64,000 nucleotides of DNA from Paenibacillus sp. PL91 (GTDB lineage: Bacteria; Bacillota; Bacilli; Paenibacillales; Paenibacillaceae), in assembly GCF_012935325.2 (NCBI RefSeq), contig NZ_JABBYG020000022.1, positions 16,430 to 80,429 on the forward strand, given 5' to 3'. Made by a program: the position numbers and the translations under genes. Below the pieces are notes generated by a model, which had not been told where the DNA came from, did no database searches, and saw only the letters and a program-made list of their open reading frames with translations. This document shows positions 52,677-61,126 of this stretch, one piece after another. Every line of letters starts with the position of its first letter. Positions within the stretch are counted from its first letter, which is position 1.

Positions 52677-52706
52677 GGAAAAAATAAGCGATAATCGCTA
52701 TAAAAA
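52677..52706 (-). terminator. Weak terminator of tatD
   Basis: Short stem AGCGA/TCGCT (52687-52699) followed by TTATTTTTTCC on the minus strand. Confidence 0.4.
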
Positions 52707-52755
52707 TTAGTTTTTACGCGATAAAGGTCTTAAATTCTCTCTGGTTCTCTCGTTT

Positions 52756-53529
52756 TCAGACAATACCAAAACATTTTTTTCCGTTTTCGGTCGTAATTGC
52801 CCCTATTTCTTCTACCGTTTTGCCTAATAATTCGGCTGCCGTCTGTGCAACTAGTGCCACATAAGAGGACTCATTTCGCTTCCCTCTGAAGGGATGTGGA
52901 GCCAAATACGGAGCATCGGTTTCAATCAAAATTTTATCGAGCGGAACCTGTTTGAGCACCTCTTTGGGAACCCTTGCATTTTGAAAAGTAACCGGTCCTC
53001 CGAATGAAATATAAAAGTTCATATCCAGACATTGCTTCGCGGTTTCGGGACTGCCGGAGAAGCAGTGCATGACCCCGCCAACCTCGGCTGCATTTTCCTC
53101 CTTCAAAATTCGAATGACATCCTCATGCGCATCACGATTGTGAATTACGATCGGTTTGCCTACTTTACGGGCAAGTCGAATTTGCTCGCGAAATACGCGC
53201 TGCTGAACGTCTTTGGGCGAGGTATCCCAGTGATAATCAAGACCGATCTCACCGATCGCAACGACCTTCTCATGCGTGCATAAACGCTCTATCCACTCCA
53301 AATCCTCCGGAAGCATATCGATGCTGTCAACCGGATGCCAGCCGACGGCTGCATAAATAAAATCATACTGCTCAGCAAGCGCGATCGTCGTTGGAATGGT
53401 CTCGCGGTTAAAGCCGATATTAAGGAGCATATGCACGCCTGCATCCTTTGCGCGCTGAATAACTTCGTGGCGATCCTCATCGAACTTATATGAGTCTAAG
53501 TGGGTGTGGGTATCAAATAGCAATGTCAT
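52756..53529 (-). CDS. tatD: TatD-family metal-dependent hydrolase (YabD)
   Basis: 257 residues. Metal-binding LFDTHTHLD, IGEIGLDYHWD, VIHNRDAHED and ETDAPYLAPHPFRGKRNE. TatD enzymes are 3'-5' DNases or D-aminoacyl-tRNA deacylase-like enzymes. In B. subtilis the neighbour is metS; here it is an HD-domain gene, 17 bases upstream. Confidence 0.94.
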   Translation of the reverse strand: MTLLFDTHTHLDSYKFDEDRHEVIQRAKDAGVHMLLNIGFNRETIPTTIALAEQYDFIYAAVGWHPVDSIDMLPEDLEWIERLCTHEKVVAIGEIGLDYHWDTSPKDVQQRVFREQIRLARKVGKPIVIHNRDAHEDVIRILKEENAAEVGGVMHCFSGSPETAKQCLDMNFYISFGGPVTFQNARVPKEVLKQVPLDKILIETDAPYLAPHPFRGKRNESSYVALVAQTAAELLGKTVEEIGAITTENGKKCFGIV

Positions 53530-53546
53530 ATTAATGTCAGGCTCCT

Positions 53547-54845
53547 TCAGTCGAGTTTAAACAATTTTTTTAATGAATCAGGTATTTGTGAACTATTTTT
53601 TTTGAGCGGCTCTTCTGGATAATACAGATGATATTGCCCCTGATGCAATCCGGTTATTGAACGAACAATGTCGGATTTGGCAGATATTTCACTTATTTCA
53701 TCCTGACTGTCCAACAACAAAATCGGCGCTTTTTCTTTCTTTTCTCCTTCTTTTTTATCCGGTCGATATACGTCGTATGGCAGGTCAAACGGGAAGTCAA
53801 TTTCCATATGGTAATCGGGATTCATTCCTATAGAGGAGAAGCAATCGCTAATCTCATTTAAAAGCTGTTCATCAGGATTATCGATCGTTATGTACTTATA
53901 TAAATGGCGGTTCAAAAACCGATCGCATAAGTCGCTTAACAGCGGATCCTGCTCCTCTGCCCATTGTGTGAATGCGGTTTGAACAAGTGCCTCATCCAGC
54001 TTCAAATAATCATGCACCGTCATATTGTTATGAAGCAGGCATTGGAGAGGGCTCGGCATCCAATCAAATTTATAGCCACCCACATAAAGCTCCTGCGCTC
54101 TACGAAATATTTGACGTAAAATAATCTCAGAGCTTCTTGTTACTGGATGGAAGTAAATCTGCCAATACATTTGATAGCGAGACATCAAATAATGCTCTAC
54201 GGCATGCATTCCGCTCTCTTTCACTACAATTTGCCCTTTATAAGGTCTCAATACGCGTAATATGCGTTCTAAATCGAAGGTTCCATAGTTGACTCCAGTA
54301 TAATAAGCGTCTCTAAGCAAATAATCCATGCGATCGGCATCCATTTGACTTGAAATGAGGCTTACGACTATAGGTTTTGGATAGGTCTTCTGGATAACCG
54401 CGGCGACCTGAGCGGGAAAATCTTCGGATACTGCTCGCAGCACATGGTTGATTTCCGAATGCTCAAGTATAATTTTGCAGGTCCACTCTTCGTGATCTGT
54501 GTCGAATACTTCTTCTAAGGAGTGGGAGAACGGACCATGACCGACATCATGCAGCAAAGCCGCACATAGCGAGACCAGCCTTTCCTCGGCAGGCCAGTCT
54601 GGATAGCCATTGCGCTCAAATTGAGAAATAATTTTACGCGTTATTTCATAGACGCCTAGCGAATGTGAAAATCGGCTGTGTTCCGCTCCATGAAAAGTCA
54701 AATACGAGGTTCCCAATTGGCGTATTCTTCTTAAACGTTGGAACTCCTTCGTATTAATTAAATCCCAAATGGTCTGGTCCTGCACATAAATATAATGATG
54801 GACAGGGTCTTTAAAAACCTTCTCTTCGGTCAGTTGCTGCTTCAT
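53547..54845 (-). CDS. HD-domain phosphohydrolase (YwfO-like)
   Basis: 432 residues. The HD motif is ALLHDVGHGPFSHSLE, preceded by FSHSLGVYEITRKI and followed by SQMDADRMDYLLRDAYYTGV; these features match the YwfO/SAMHD1-like bacterial family, which hydrolyses nucleotides or dNTPs. AGGAGATG precedes the ATG at 54845. It occupies the metS position and shares its upstream region, divergently, with abrB, including several Spo0A boxes. Confidence 0.88.
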   Translation of the reverse strand: MKQQLTEEKVFKDPVHHYIYVQDQTIWDLINTKEFQRLRRIRQLGTSYLTFHGAEHSRFSHSLGVYEITRKIISQFERNGYPDWPAEERLVSLCAALLHDVGHGPFSHSLEEVFDTDHEEWTCKIILEHSEINHVLRAVSEDFPAQVAAVIQKTYPKPIVVSLISSQMDADRMDYLLRDAYYTGVNYGTFDLERILRVLRPYKGQIVVKESGMHAVEHYLMSRYQMYWQIYFHPVTRSSEIILRQIFRRAQELYVGGYKFDWMPSPLQCLLHNNMTVHDYLKLDEALVQTAFTQWAEEQDPLLSDLCDRFLNRHLYKYITIDNPDEQLLNEISDCFSSIGMNPDYHMEIDFPFDLPYDVYRPDKKEGEKKEKAPILLLDSQDEISEISAKSDIVRSITGLHQGQYHLYYPEEPLKKNSSQIPDSLKKLFKLD

Positions 54846-54871
54846 CGTCTCTCATCTCCTTTGTTCATATT

Positions 54872-54933
54872 TTCGACACAAAATGCGAGACTCTTGTCGA
54901 ATAGTGTCGTAAATTAGTTTCCAAAATGTCGAA
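54872..54933. promoter_or_regulatory. Cluster of Spo0A boxes between the HD-domain gene and abrB
   Basis: Perfect TGTCGAA sites at 54872-54878 (inverted), 54895-54901 and 54927-54933, plus TGTCGTA at 54905-54911. They lie 27-88 bases upstream of the HD-domain gene. Confidence 0.7.
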
Positions 54934-55017
54934 GCTGTTGTATTCTATTACAGAGTAATATGACCCTTGTGTATAGTCAAATACTTAACCTAATGGCTTA
55001 TTAAGTCAATTTATCGG

Positions 55018-55046
55018 TTGACTATTATGGTAATCGTTGGTATTAT
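55018..55046 (+). promoter_or_regulatory. abrB promoter
   Basis: TTGACT - 17 bases - TATTAT, start near 55053. Confidence 0.75.
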
Positions 55047-55069
55047 AGTAATCATAAAAGCAAAATTTA

Positions 55070-55076
55070 TGTCGAA
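55070..55076 (+). promoter_or_regulatory. Spo0A box downstream of the abrB start point
   Basis: TGTCGAA at about +17 to +23, the position where Spo0A~P represses abrB in B. subtilis. Confidence 0.7.
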
Positions 55077-55115
55077 CGATGGCGAATTGTATTTTGAGAG
55101 GGGCACTGATATATT

Positions 55116-55370
55116 ATGATGAAATCTACTGGTATTGTTCGTAAAGTTGATGAGCTAGGACGTGTTGTTATACCAATCGAATTGCGCCGTACACTAGGTA
55201 TAGGCGAGAAGGATGCACTCGAGATTTACGTTGATGGCGAGCGCATCATGCTTAAAAAATACGAGCCTGCATGTATCTTCTGTGGCAATGCAGAAAACGT
55301 ATCTTACTTCAAAGGAAAAATTGTTTGTCATATTTGTTTATCTGAGATGCCAACACCTGTGACAAAATAA
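55116..55370 (+). CDS. abrB: Transition-state regulator AbrB with zinc-ribbon-like C-terminus
   Basis: 84 residues. The N-terminal swapped-hairpin DNA-binding domain (MKSTGIVRKVDELGRVVIPIELRRTLGI) is almost identical to B. subtilis AbrB. The C-terminus differs: CIFCGNAENVSYFKG then IVCHICL, giving CxxC-N15-CxxC, probably a zinc site, instead of the Bacillus multimerisation domain. GAGGGG lies 12 bases before the ATG. Sole plus-strand gene of the conserved block. Confidence 0.94.
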   Translation: MMKSTGIVRKVDELGRVVIPIELRRTLGIGEKDALEIYVDGERIMLKKYEPACIFCGNAENVSYFKGKIVCHICLSEMPTPVTK

Positions 55371-55433
55371 AAAAAATCGGTTATACTGTACTTATCAACT
55401 TGTTAATTCTAACCTTTTTTATACTCCTTGATG

Positions 55434-55474
55434 CCTTCCTGCGCTTGAACCCGGCCAGGAAGGTCTTTTTTTTG
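55434..55474 (+). terminator. Terminator of abrB
   Basis: Stem CCTTCCTG/CAGGAAGG followed by a run of eight to nine T. Confidence 0.9.
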
Positions 55475-55500
55475 TCTATTTAATGGTTATCTATACATCT

Positions 55501-56382
55501 TTATCTATTAACCTCATTATATACATCTCGTTTTGGCAATCCTCGATCTATGGCAACCAACTTGATCGCTTCCTTTCGATCGTATTGCTCCTCGTAATGT
55601 GCAACATGAGCAGCAAGATCAAGCTCAGACCACCAAGTCTCTGCAATTGGTTGTTCGCTAGCGCCAGATCCTTCTGATCCTTCCACCACGATACAAAACT
55701 CACCCAGCGGCGGATGCTCCGCAAACCATTCGATACATTCCGATACCCGGCCGCGCACCGCCTCTTCATGGCGCTTCGTTAGCTCTCTAACGCATGCAAT
55801 ATGACGATCACCCAGACATTCCAAAATAGCTTCCAATGTTTTTCCAATACGGTGTGGGGACTCGTAAAAAAGGAGGGTTCCTCTCTGAGCCTGCATATCC
55901 TTCAGCCATTTCATTAACGATTTTCGTTCGCGCGGCGGAAACCCGGCAAATAAAAATCGATCTGTCGGCAAGCCTGACATGATCAGCGCAGATAATGCGG
56001 CATTTGCCCCTGGAATAGGGATTACGGGGATATTATGTTCAACAGCTTCTTTTACAAGATCGGCGCCAGGATCGGAAATCGCCGGCAGGCCTGCATCACT
56101 AACGAGTGCAATCGATTGTCCCTCTAGCAGCAAACGGATAAGCTCAGGTCCGCTTGCTCGCTTATTATGCTCATGATAGCTAACGATACGCGTACCGATT
56201 TCAAAATGCGAAAGCAGCTTGCGCGTTTGCCTTGTATCCTCAGCGGCGATAAGCTGCACTTCCTTCAGCGTGCGAATCGCCCGAAAGGTCATATCCTCTA
56301 AATTCCCGATTGGCGTTGCTACTAAATATAGGCTGCCAGAGCTTTCCTTTGCAGCTTCCGAGAAGCTTTTCTGTATGTTCAA
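55501..56382 (-). CDS. rsmI: 16S rRNA (cytidine-2'-O)-methyltransferase
   Basis: 293 residues. Tetrapyrrole-methylase-fold enzyme methylating C1402: LYLVATPIGNLEDMTFRAI, AAEDTRQTRKLLSHF, VSDAGLPAISDPG and PIPGANAALSALIMSGL. Overlaps yabB by four bases (ATGA type). Confidence 0.96.
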   Translation of the reverse strand: MNIQKSFSEAAKESSGSLYLVATPIGNLEDMTFRAIRTLKEVQLIAAEDTRQTRKLLSHFEIGTRIVSYHEHNKRASGPELIRLLLEGQSIALVSDAGLPAISDPGADLVKEAVEHNIPVIPIPGANAALSALIMSGLPTDRFLFAGFPPRERKSLMKWLKDMQAQRGTLLFYESPHRIGKTLEAILECLGDRHIACVRELTKRHEEAVRGRVSECIEWFAEHPPLGEFCIVVEGSEGSGASEQPIAETWWSELDLAAHVAHYEEQYDRKEAIKLVAIDRGLPKRDVYNEVNR

Positions 56383-57095
56383 ACGATCTGCACCCCATTC
56401 TCATAAACCATAATAGGCGGAAGAAGCTTAATATCAGGCTTTCCATCCCGCATCGCTTCTATTAATACCATGTTGGCTTCCGCATTCGCATGAGGATGTA
56501 CAAATTGTATCCGCTTTGGCTCAAGCCGCCACTTGCGCATCGTCTCTACGATATCCAGCAAGCGTGACGGCCGATGAACCATGGATACCTTCCCACCTGG
56601 ACGTACAAGCCTTGAACATGCTTCTGCAACATCATCAAGCGTACAGTGTATTTCATGCCTCGCTATCGCATAATGTTCATTTTCATTTTGTTCGCCTGCT
56701 GTCATCGGCATATATGGCGGATTGACCGTTACCGCGTCATAGACCCCATTCCCCGCAAGCTTCGGATATAATTTCAAATCCTGCTCAATAACTGTAATTT
56801 GCTCTGTCAGCTGATTGAGCTCTACGCTTCGTCTCGCCATATCCGCAAGTCTCGGTTGAATTTCAACCGCATCTATCCGTGCATTTGTTCGCGTAGTGAG
56901 AAGCATGGGAATAACGCCGTTTCCTGAACATAAATCAACGATTCTTCCATGCTTCGGTATGCTTGCGAACCGGGAGAGCAGCACGGCATCAAGCGAGAAG
57001 CTGAATACTTCCCTGCTCTGTATAATTTTTAATCCCGATTCCGTCATTAAATCATCAAGCCGTTCATTAGCTGCTAAAGTTATTTGTTCCGACAC
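56379..57095 (-). CDS. yabB: Class I methyltransferase YabB (TrmN6-like)
   Basis: 238 residues. SAM-binding IVDLCSGNGVIPMLL and catalytic NPPY (AVTVNPPYMPM), as in N6-adenine tRNA methyltransferases. Translationally coupled to rsmI. The small yazA gene found here in B. subtilis is absent. Confidence 0.92.
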   Translation of the reverse strand: MSEQITLAANERLDDLMTESGLKIIQSREVFSFSLDAVLLSRFASIPKHGRIVDLCSGNGVIPMLLTTRTNARIDAVEIQPRLADMARRSVELNQLTEQITVIEQDLKLYPKLAGNGVYDAVTVNPPYMPMTAGEQNENEHYAIARHEIHCTLDDVAEACSRLVRPGGKVSMVHRPSRLLDIVETMRKWRLEPKRIQFVHPHANAEANMVLIEAMRDGKPDIKLLPPIMVYENGVQIV

Positions 57096-57160
57096 GTTTT
57101 AAGCCGCTCCTTTTCCTTATTCGGTCATGATTGCAATCGTTTTTTGACAAGACCCTGGTT

Positions 57161-57192
57161 AATAAAAATACCGCCCTTTGCGGCAAGGACGG
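57161..57192 (-). terminator. Terminator of the darA-to-yabA run
   Basis: Stem CCGTCCTT/AAGGGCGG (one G-U), then TATTTTTATT on the minus strand. Confidence 0.75.
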
Positions 57193-57211
57193 CATGTCGA
57201 TACGGATTCCA

Positions 57212-57613
57212 CTATTTATTTAGAAAGGATAGACAGAATAAACAGTCGCCCTCCGTCCGCAAATGCCCGTAATATACGTTGCAAATGTGGAATCCTTCGT
57301 GATACAGCCGGGTCAAATTATCATGGCCTTCTCCGATAGCTACATTCGCTTCTGCGAATGCTTGCTCGGTAAGCACCTGCACCTCTTGGGGTGCACCCGA
57401 TTTTTTGCTTTTGGCTGGAGCTTTAACTACTTCACGCTCAAGCTCCGCTTCTCTTTTAAACAGTTGACGCAGCTGGTTGTTCTCTTCACTAAGTCGCTTA
57501 TTGTCTTCTAACAGCTCTTTTACCTTCTGCTTCAAAGCCGTCAGCTCCTTATGGAACGTACCTACTTGGTTGTCCAGCTCGTCCATTTTTACGAAAATAT
57601 CGTTCTTCTCCAA
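57212..57613 (-). CDS. yabA: Replication initiation control protein YabA
   Basis: About 133 residues. N-terminal leucine-zipper coiled coil (TALKQKVKELLEDNKRLSEE) and C-terminal zinc domain YHEGFHICNVYYG and EGDCLFCLSFL. Binds DnaA and DnaN to limit initiation. TTG at 57613 gives the expected N-terminus (MEKNDIFVKMDELDNQ) with GGGGTGG upstream. Confidence 0.94.
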   Translation of the reverse strand: MEKNDIFVKMDELDNQVGTFHKELTALKQKVKELLEDNKRLSEENNQLRQLFKREAELEREVVKAPAKSKKSGAPQEVQVLTEQAFAEANVAIGEGHDNLTRLYHEGFHICNVYYGHLRTEGDCLFCLSFLNK

Positions 57614-57675
57614 GTTCCCACCCCAGAGCTTCAAGCGTGAGTGTAACCTCACCCGTGAGAATCGCACTCTGCCGC

Positions 57676-58479
57676 TTATTTGATGACGACATCATCCATC
57701 GACAGTTCTTTCGGTTTACCTGGTGTATCAAATAGTTGCACATACACGCTTTTGGTGGATGTGTTTATGCCGGTAACCTTACCTTCCCCATATGAGGTGA
57801 CAACGAATTTTCCAATCGCCGGAAGTTCCTCGCGAATGCTTTCGTAATTGTCATGCTCATATTTCAGGCAGCACATCAGACGTCCGCATAGTCCGGAAAT
57901 CTTAGTCGGATTAAGCGATAGGTTCTGGTCCTTGGCCATCTTAATCGATACGGGCTCAAAATCGCCCAGCCAAGAAGAACAGCACAACACTCGTCCGCAA
58001 GGCCCAATTCCGCCGAGCATCTTCGCTTCATCCCGTACGCCAATTTGCCTAAGCTCAATTCGTGTACGGAACACGCTAGCTAAATCTTTAACCAGCTCAC
58101 GAAAGTCTACTCGTCCTTCTGCCGTAAAGTAAAAAATAATTTTGTTGCGGTCAAACGTAAATTCGACGTCTACCAGCTTCATGCGAAGCTGATGACCTTT
58201 AATCTTTTCAAGACAAGTAGAAAACGCATTTTTGGCAGCAGCACGATTTTCTTCAACGACTTTAGCGTCTACGTCGCTTGCAATGCGAATTACTTTCTTA
58301 AGAGGAAGAACGACATCCGATTCACCGACTTGCTTCTGTCCCACCACCACTTTACCGTATTCGATTCCGCGTGCTGTTTCAACAATAACATGTTGCTCCT
58401 TATCCACGGGATGTTCGACCGGATCAAAGTAATAGATCTTGCCCGCTTTCTTGAAGCGGACACCGATGACATTATACAA
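57676..58479 (-). CDS. ricT: RicT (YaaT), PSP1-domain protein
   Basis: 267 residues. Cysteine clusters GGIGPCGRVLCC and GLCGRLMCCLKYEH carry iron-sulfur clusters in the RicAFT complex, which controls RNase Y processing, competence, biofilm and sporulation phosphorelay. Starts three bases after holB. Confidence 0.95.
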   Translation of the reverse strand: MYNVIGVRFKKAGKIYYFDPVEHPVDKEQHVIVETARGIEYGKVVVGQKQVGESDVVLPLKKVIRIASDVDAKVVEENRAAAKNAFSTCLEKIKGHQLRMKLVDVEFTFDRNKIIFYFTAEGRVDFRELVKDLASVFRTRIELRQIGVRDEAKMLGGIGPCGRVLCCSSWLGDFEPVSIKMAKDQNLSLNPTKISGLCGRLMCCLKYEHDNYESIREELPAIGKFVVTSYGEGKVTGINTSTKSVYVQLFDTPGKPKELSMDDVVIK

Positions 58480-58482
58480 GAA

Positions 58483-59460
58483 TTAGCCCTCCTGTAAGTT
58501 TACCAATAGTTGCTCAAATGCGAGCTGAGGCGTTACATTTGCACGCATACGCTTACTTGCTTCAAGCGTATGCTCTATGCAGGACACCCAGCCTGCGAAC
58601 GATCGTTCAAAAGCGTGCTTGCTTATCCATTCCAACTGATCTATAAAAACGATGTTGTCCTGCCTTCCGGCCTGGAACTGAATCAAATCTTTAAACCATA
58701 TAACTAACAACGACAACAGCAATTGTATATGCTCCACTAAATCCGTCTTAAAAAGCTGTTGTCCAGCAGTGATCATCGCCGCGGTGAATCGGGTCAAACT
58801 CTCCTTGCCTAATTGTATCACTAGGCTTCTGATTTCTGCAAACTGATTCTGCTGGAGAAATTGTCTAGCGCCATCCAATCCCGAAGTTAGTTGAACTACA
58901 GTCCGGGCTAACGTTGATGGCGCTCCTTCGGCAATTAGCGCCTGTAGCATGCTCTCAGGCGACATTGGAAGAAAGGGCACCCACTGTGTGCGAGAGCGAA
59001 TGGTAGGTAAGACAGCTTGTCCATTATCGGTAATCAAAATGGCTACGACCGGCGATAACGGCTCCTCCAAAAATTTTAGCAAGCTGTTTGCAGCCTGCAT
59101 CGTCATTTTGTCGGCTTGCTCGATCATATATATCTTGCGCTTCGTCCCGCTATTCCGATAAGAAAAATCGCGCTGCAGCTCGCGAATTTGGTCGATCTTT
59201 ATCGATTGGCCGTCGGGTGCAATTGTCGTTAAGTCCGTTTGATTGCCATGCTCGAACTTCCTGCACTCCAAGCATTCCCCGCAAGCATCGGCGCCGCCTG
59301 CTGTACAGAACAGCGCCTTTGCAAATTCTCGCGCCATTGCCATTCTTCCCGTTCCCGAGGGCCCGTTAAATAAGTACGCATGTGAAATCTTACCGCTCTG
59401 CAGCGCATGGCTCAAAATCCGCTGCGCTTTCCATTGCCCTGTTATTTGTTCAAGGCTCAT
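58483..59460 (-). CDS. holB: DNA polymerase III subunit delta prime
   Basis: 325 residues. Clamp-loader AAA+ fold: LFNGPSGTGRMAMAREFA (Walker lysine replaced by Arg, as expected for the non-ATPase delta prime), zinc module CTAGGADACGECLECRKF, and sensor MTMQAANSLLKFLEEP. Confidence 0.94.
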   Translation of the reverse strand: MSLEQITGQWKAQRILSHALQSGKISHAYLFNGPSGTGRMAMAREFAKALFCTAGGADACGECLECRKFEHGNQTDLTTIAPDGQSIKIDQIRELQRDFSYRNSGTKRKIYMIEQADKMTMQAANSLLKFLEEPLSPVVAILITDNGQAVLPTIRSRTQWVPFLPMSPESMLQALIAEGAPSTLARTVVQLTSGLDGARQFLQQNQFAEIRSLVIQLGKESLTRFTAAMITAGQQLFKTDLVEHIQLLLSLLVIWFKDLIQFQAGRQDNIVFIDQLEWISKHAFERSFAGWVSCIEHTLEASKRMRANVTPQLAFEQLLVNLQEG

Positions 59461-59493
59461 AGCCGTTCCTAACCTTTCCCTGCCTGGTACTCA

Positions 59494-59937
59494 TCAAAAC
59501 AATAAATTGATAAGCAGGCCTCGTATCTCGCCGATCTTGTTGAGCAAGTCAATTCTGCCTTGCTCGCTATCGAGCAAATCCTCGGCCATCGAGACGAGTG
59601 TCGCATCAATCTCATCTAGCAGTTTATATCTTTTAATCCGTCCCCTGCGATCAAAGCCTTTGACTTCCTTCAACACGACGCCGCGCCTGATGGTATCCTC
59701 CAAAAACTGCTTGATCATCTGACGGTATAGCTTCAGTTCACGAACGGTCATCACTTTCGCAAGGCGATCGCCTTGTCTGTGAATGTCCTGCAGCTTCTGC
59801 TGAAGCTGCTCCTGCGTACGGTCGGCATCTTGTTGAACCATGACATCGGCAAAGCTTCTTGGCTGAACCTGCTTGCTGGCTGCCTCGTTGCCTGCACGAT
59901 TTGGGCCTAATGGCCGGAAGCCTTGATCAATTTTCAT
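59494..59937 (-). CDS. yaaR: YaaR, DUF327 protein
   Basis: 147 residues, mainly helical and charged; FADVMVQQ and LYRQMIKQFLEDTIRRGVVLKEVKGFDRRGR-type segments (shown in parts: FLEDTIRRGVVLKE) mark the family. Function unknown; conserved between darA and holB. Confidence 0.9.
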   Translation of the reverse strand: MKIDQGFRPLGPNRAGNEAASKQVQPRSFADVMVQQDADRTQEQLQQKLQDIHRQGDRLAKVMTVRELKLYRQMIKQFLEDTIRRGVVLKEVKGFDRRGRIKRYKLLDEIDATLVSMAEDLLDSEQGRIDLLNKIGEIRGLLINLLF

Positions 59938-59953
59938 CGATTGTCACGCCCAT

Positions 59954-60289
59954 TCAAAAATGCTCAAATCTCTCGACTGGTACTACGAATACGGCAGCGC
60001 CGCCAACCTGTACTTCAACTGGGAATGGGATATAAGAATCCGTTGATCCTCCCATAGGAGATACAGGAGTAACAAGCTGGTCACGCACCTTGCAATTGGC
60101 ATTAATCACTTGCAGAACCTCATGTACCCGCTCATCCTCAATACCAATCATAAACGTCGTATTCCCTGCTCTTAGAAATCCACCTGTACTTGCAAGCTTT
60201 GTTGCTCTAAATCCTTCGCGCACTAGGGCGTTGGAGAGTCTGTTGCTGTCCTTATCTTGAATAACCGCGATTACTAATTTCATCTTCAT
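59954..60289 (-). CDS. darA: c-di-AMP-binding PII-like protein DarA
   Basis: 111 residues. MKLVIAVIQDKDSNRLSNAL, REGFRATKLASTGGFLRAGN and a C-terminal VGGAAVFVVPVERF. Trimeric receptor for c-di-AMP; its target is still debated. A c-di-AMP riboswitch lies 8 kb away in the same conserved block. Confidence 0.95.
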   Translation of the reverse strand: MKMKLVIAVIQDKDSNRLSNALVREGFRATKLASTGGFLRAGNTTFMIGIEDERVHEVLQVINANCKVRDQLVTPVSPMGGSTDSYIPFPVEVQVGGAAVFVVPVERFEHF

Positions 60290-60342
60290 TCCCCCTTGAC
60301 TACTATTAGAATAGGTTATTGAGAGCTTGCTTAACTCTGAAA

Positions 60343-61011
60343 TTAATCCATACCTTTAAGTTTGACATCGATTGCAAAAAATCCTGCAAAACGATCATCA
60401 ATTGCCTGTAAAACGTCATCAAACACCATTTCCTGACTTTGTTCGGCATTTACGAGCACGATTCGATCAGGATTTTGCCTCAGCAGCTGCATATAGCCTT
60501 CTCGTACCTTCTCATGGAAGGAATGCTTCTCAAGATCTAAACGGTTGATCTCTCTCTCTGACGCTTGTGCGATTCGCTCAAGTCCTACTTCTGGAGACAC
60601 ATCCATGTAGATGGTCAGATCAGGCATTAGGTCTTGAATGGCAAATTGATTAATAGCCCAGACCTCTTCCATTCCAAGTCCGCGTGCATGCCCTTGGTAA
60701 GCTAGACTGCTATCCACGAAACGATCACAAATGACAATATGCCCCTGTTCAAGTGCGGGTACAACCTTTTCCACTAGATGCTGTCTTCTTGCAGCCGCAT
60801 AAAGCAGCGCTTCTGTTCTTGCATCCATGGTGATATTGCTGCGATCCAATATAACGGCACGAATTTGTTCAGCAATCGGGATCCCTCCAGGCTCTCTCGT
60901 CATAAGGACCGATTTCCCCCGTTGAAGTATCTTATTCGAAAGCTGATCAATCAGTGTCGATTTGCCGGCTCCTTCGCCGCCTTCTATGGTAATGAAAACA
61001 CCTTTTTTCAA
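60343..61011 (-). CDS. tmk: Thymidylate kinase
   Basis: About 222 residues. P-loop TIEGGEGAGKST, substrate motif TREPGG and DRFVDSSLAYQGHARGLG. TTG at 61011 has AGGAG ten bases upstream; the frame is open to 61083 without an RBS. Confidence 0.94.
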   Translation of the reverse strand: MKKGVFITIEGGEGAGKSTLIDQLSNKILQRGKSVLMTREPGGIPIAEQIRAVILDRSNITMDARTEALLYAAARRQHLVEKVVPALEQGHIVICDRFVDSSLAYQGHARGLGMEEVWAINQFAIQDLMPDLTIYMDVSPEVGLERIAQASEREINRLDLEKHSFHEKVREGYMQLLRQNPDRIVLVNAEQSQEMVFDDVLQAIDDRFAGFFAIDVKLKGMD

Positions 61012-61126
61012 GCTAAGGCTTCTCCTAACGTTTATGTTAACTATACTTTCTTCTATATTAACAAAGCGATACCCCTTGTACAATGAAGATTTGCCTCAAA
61101 TCCAAAATCCCATAGACTATTCGGCT

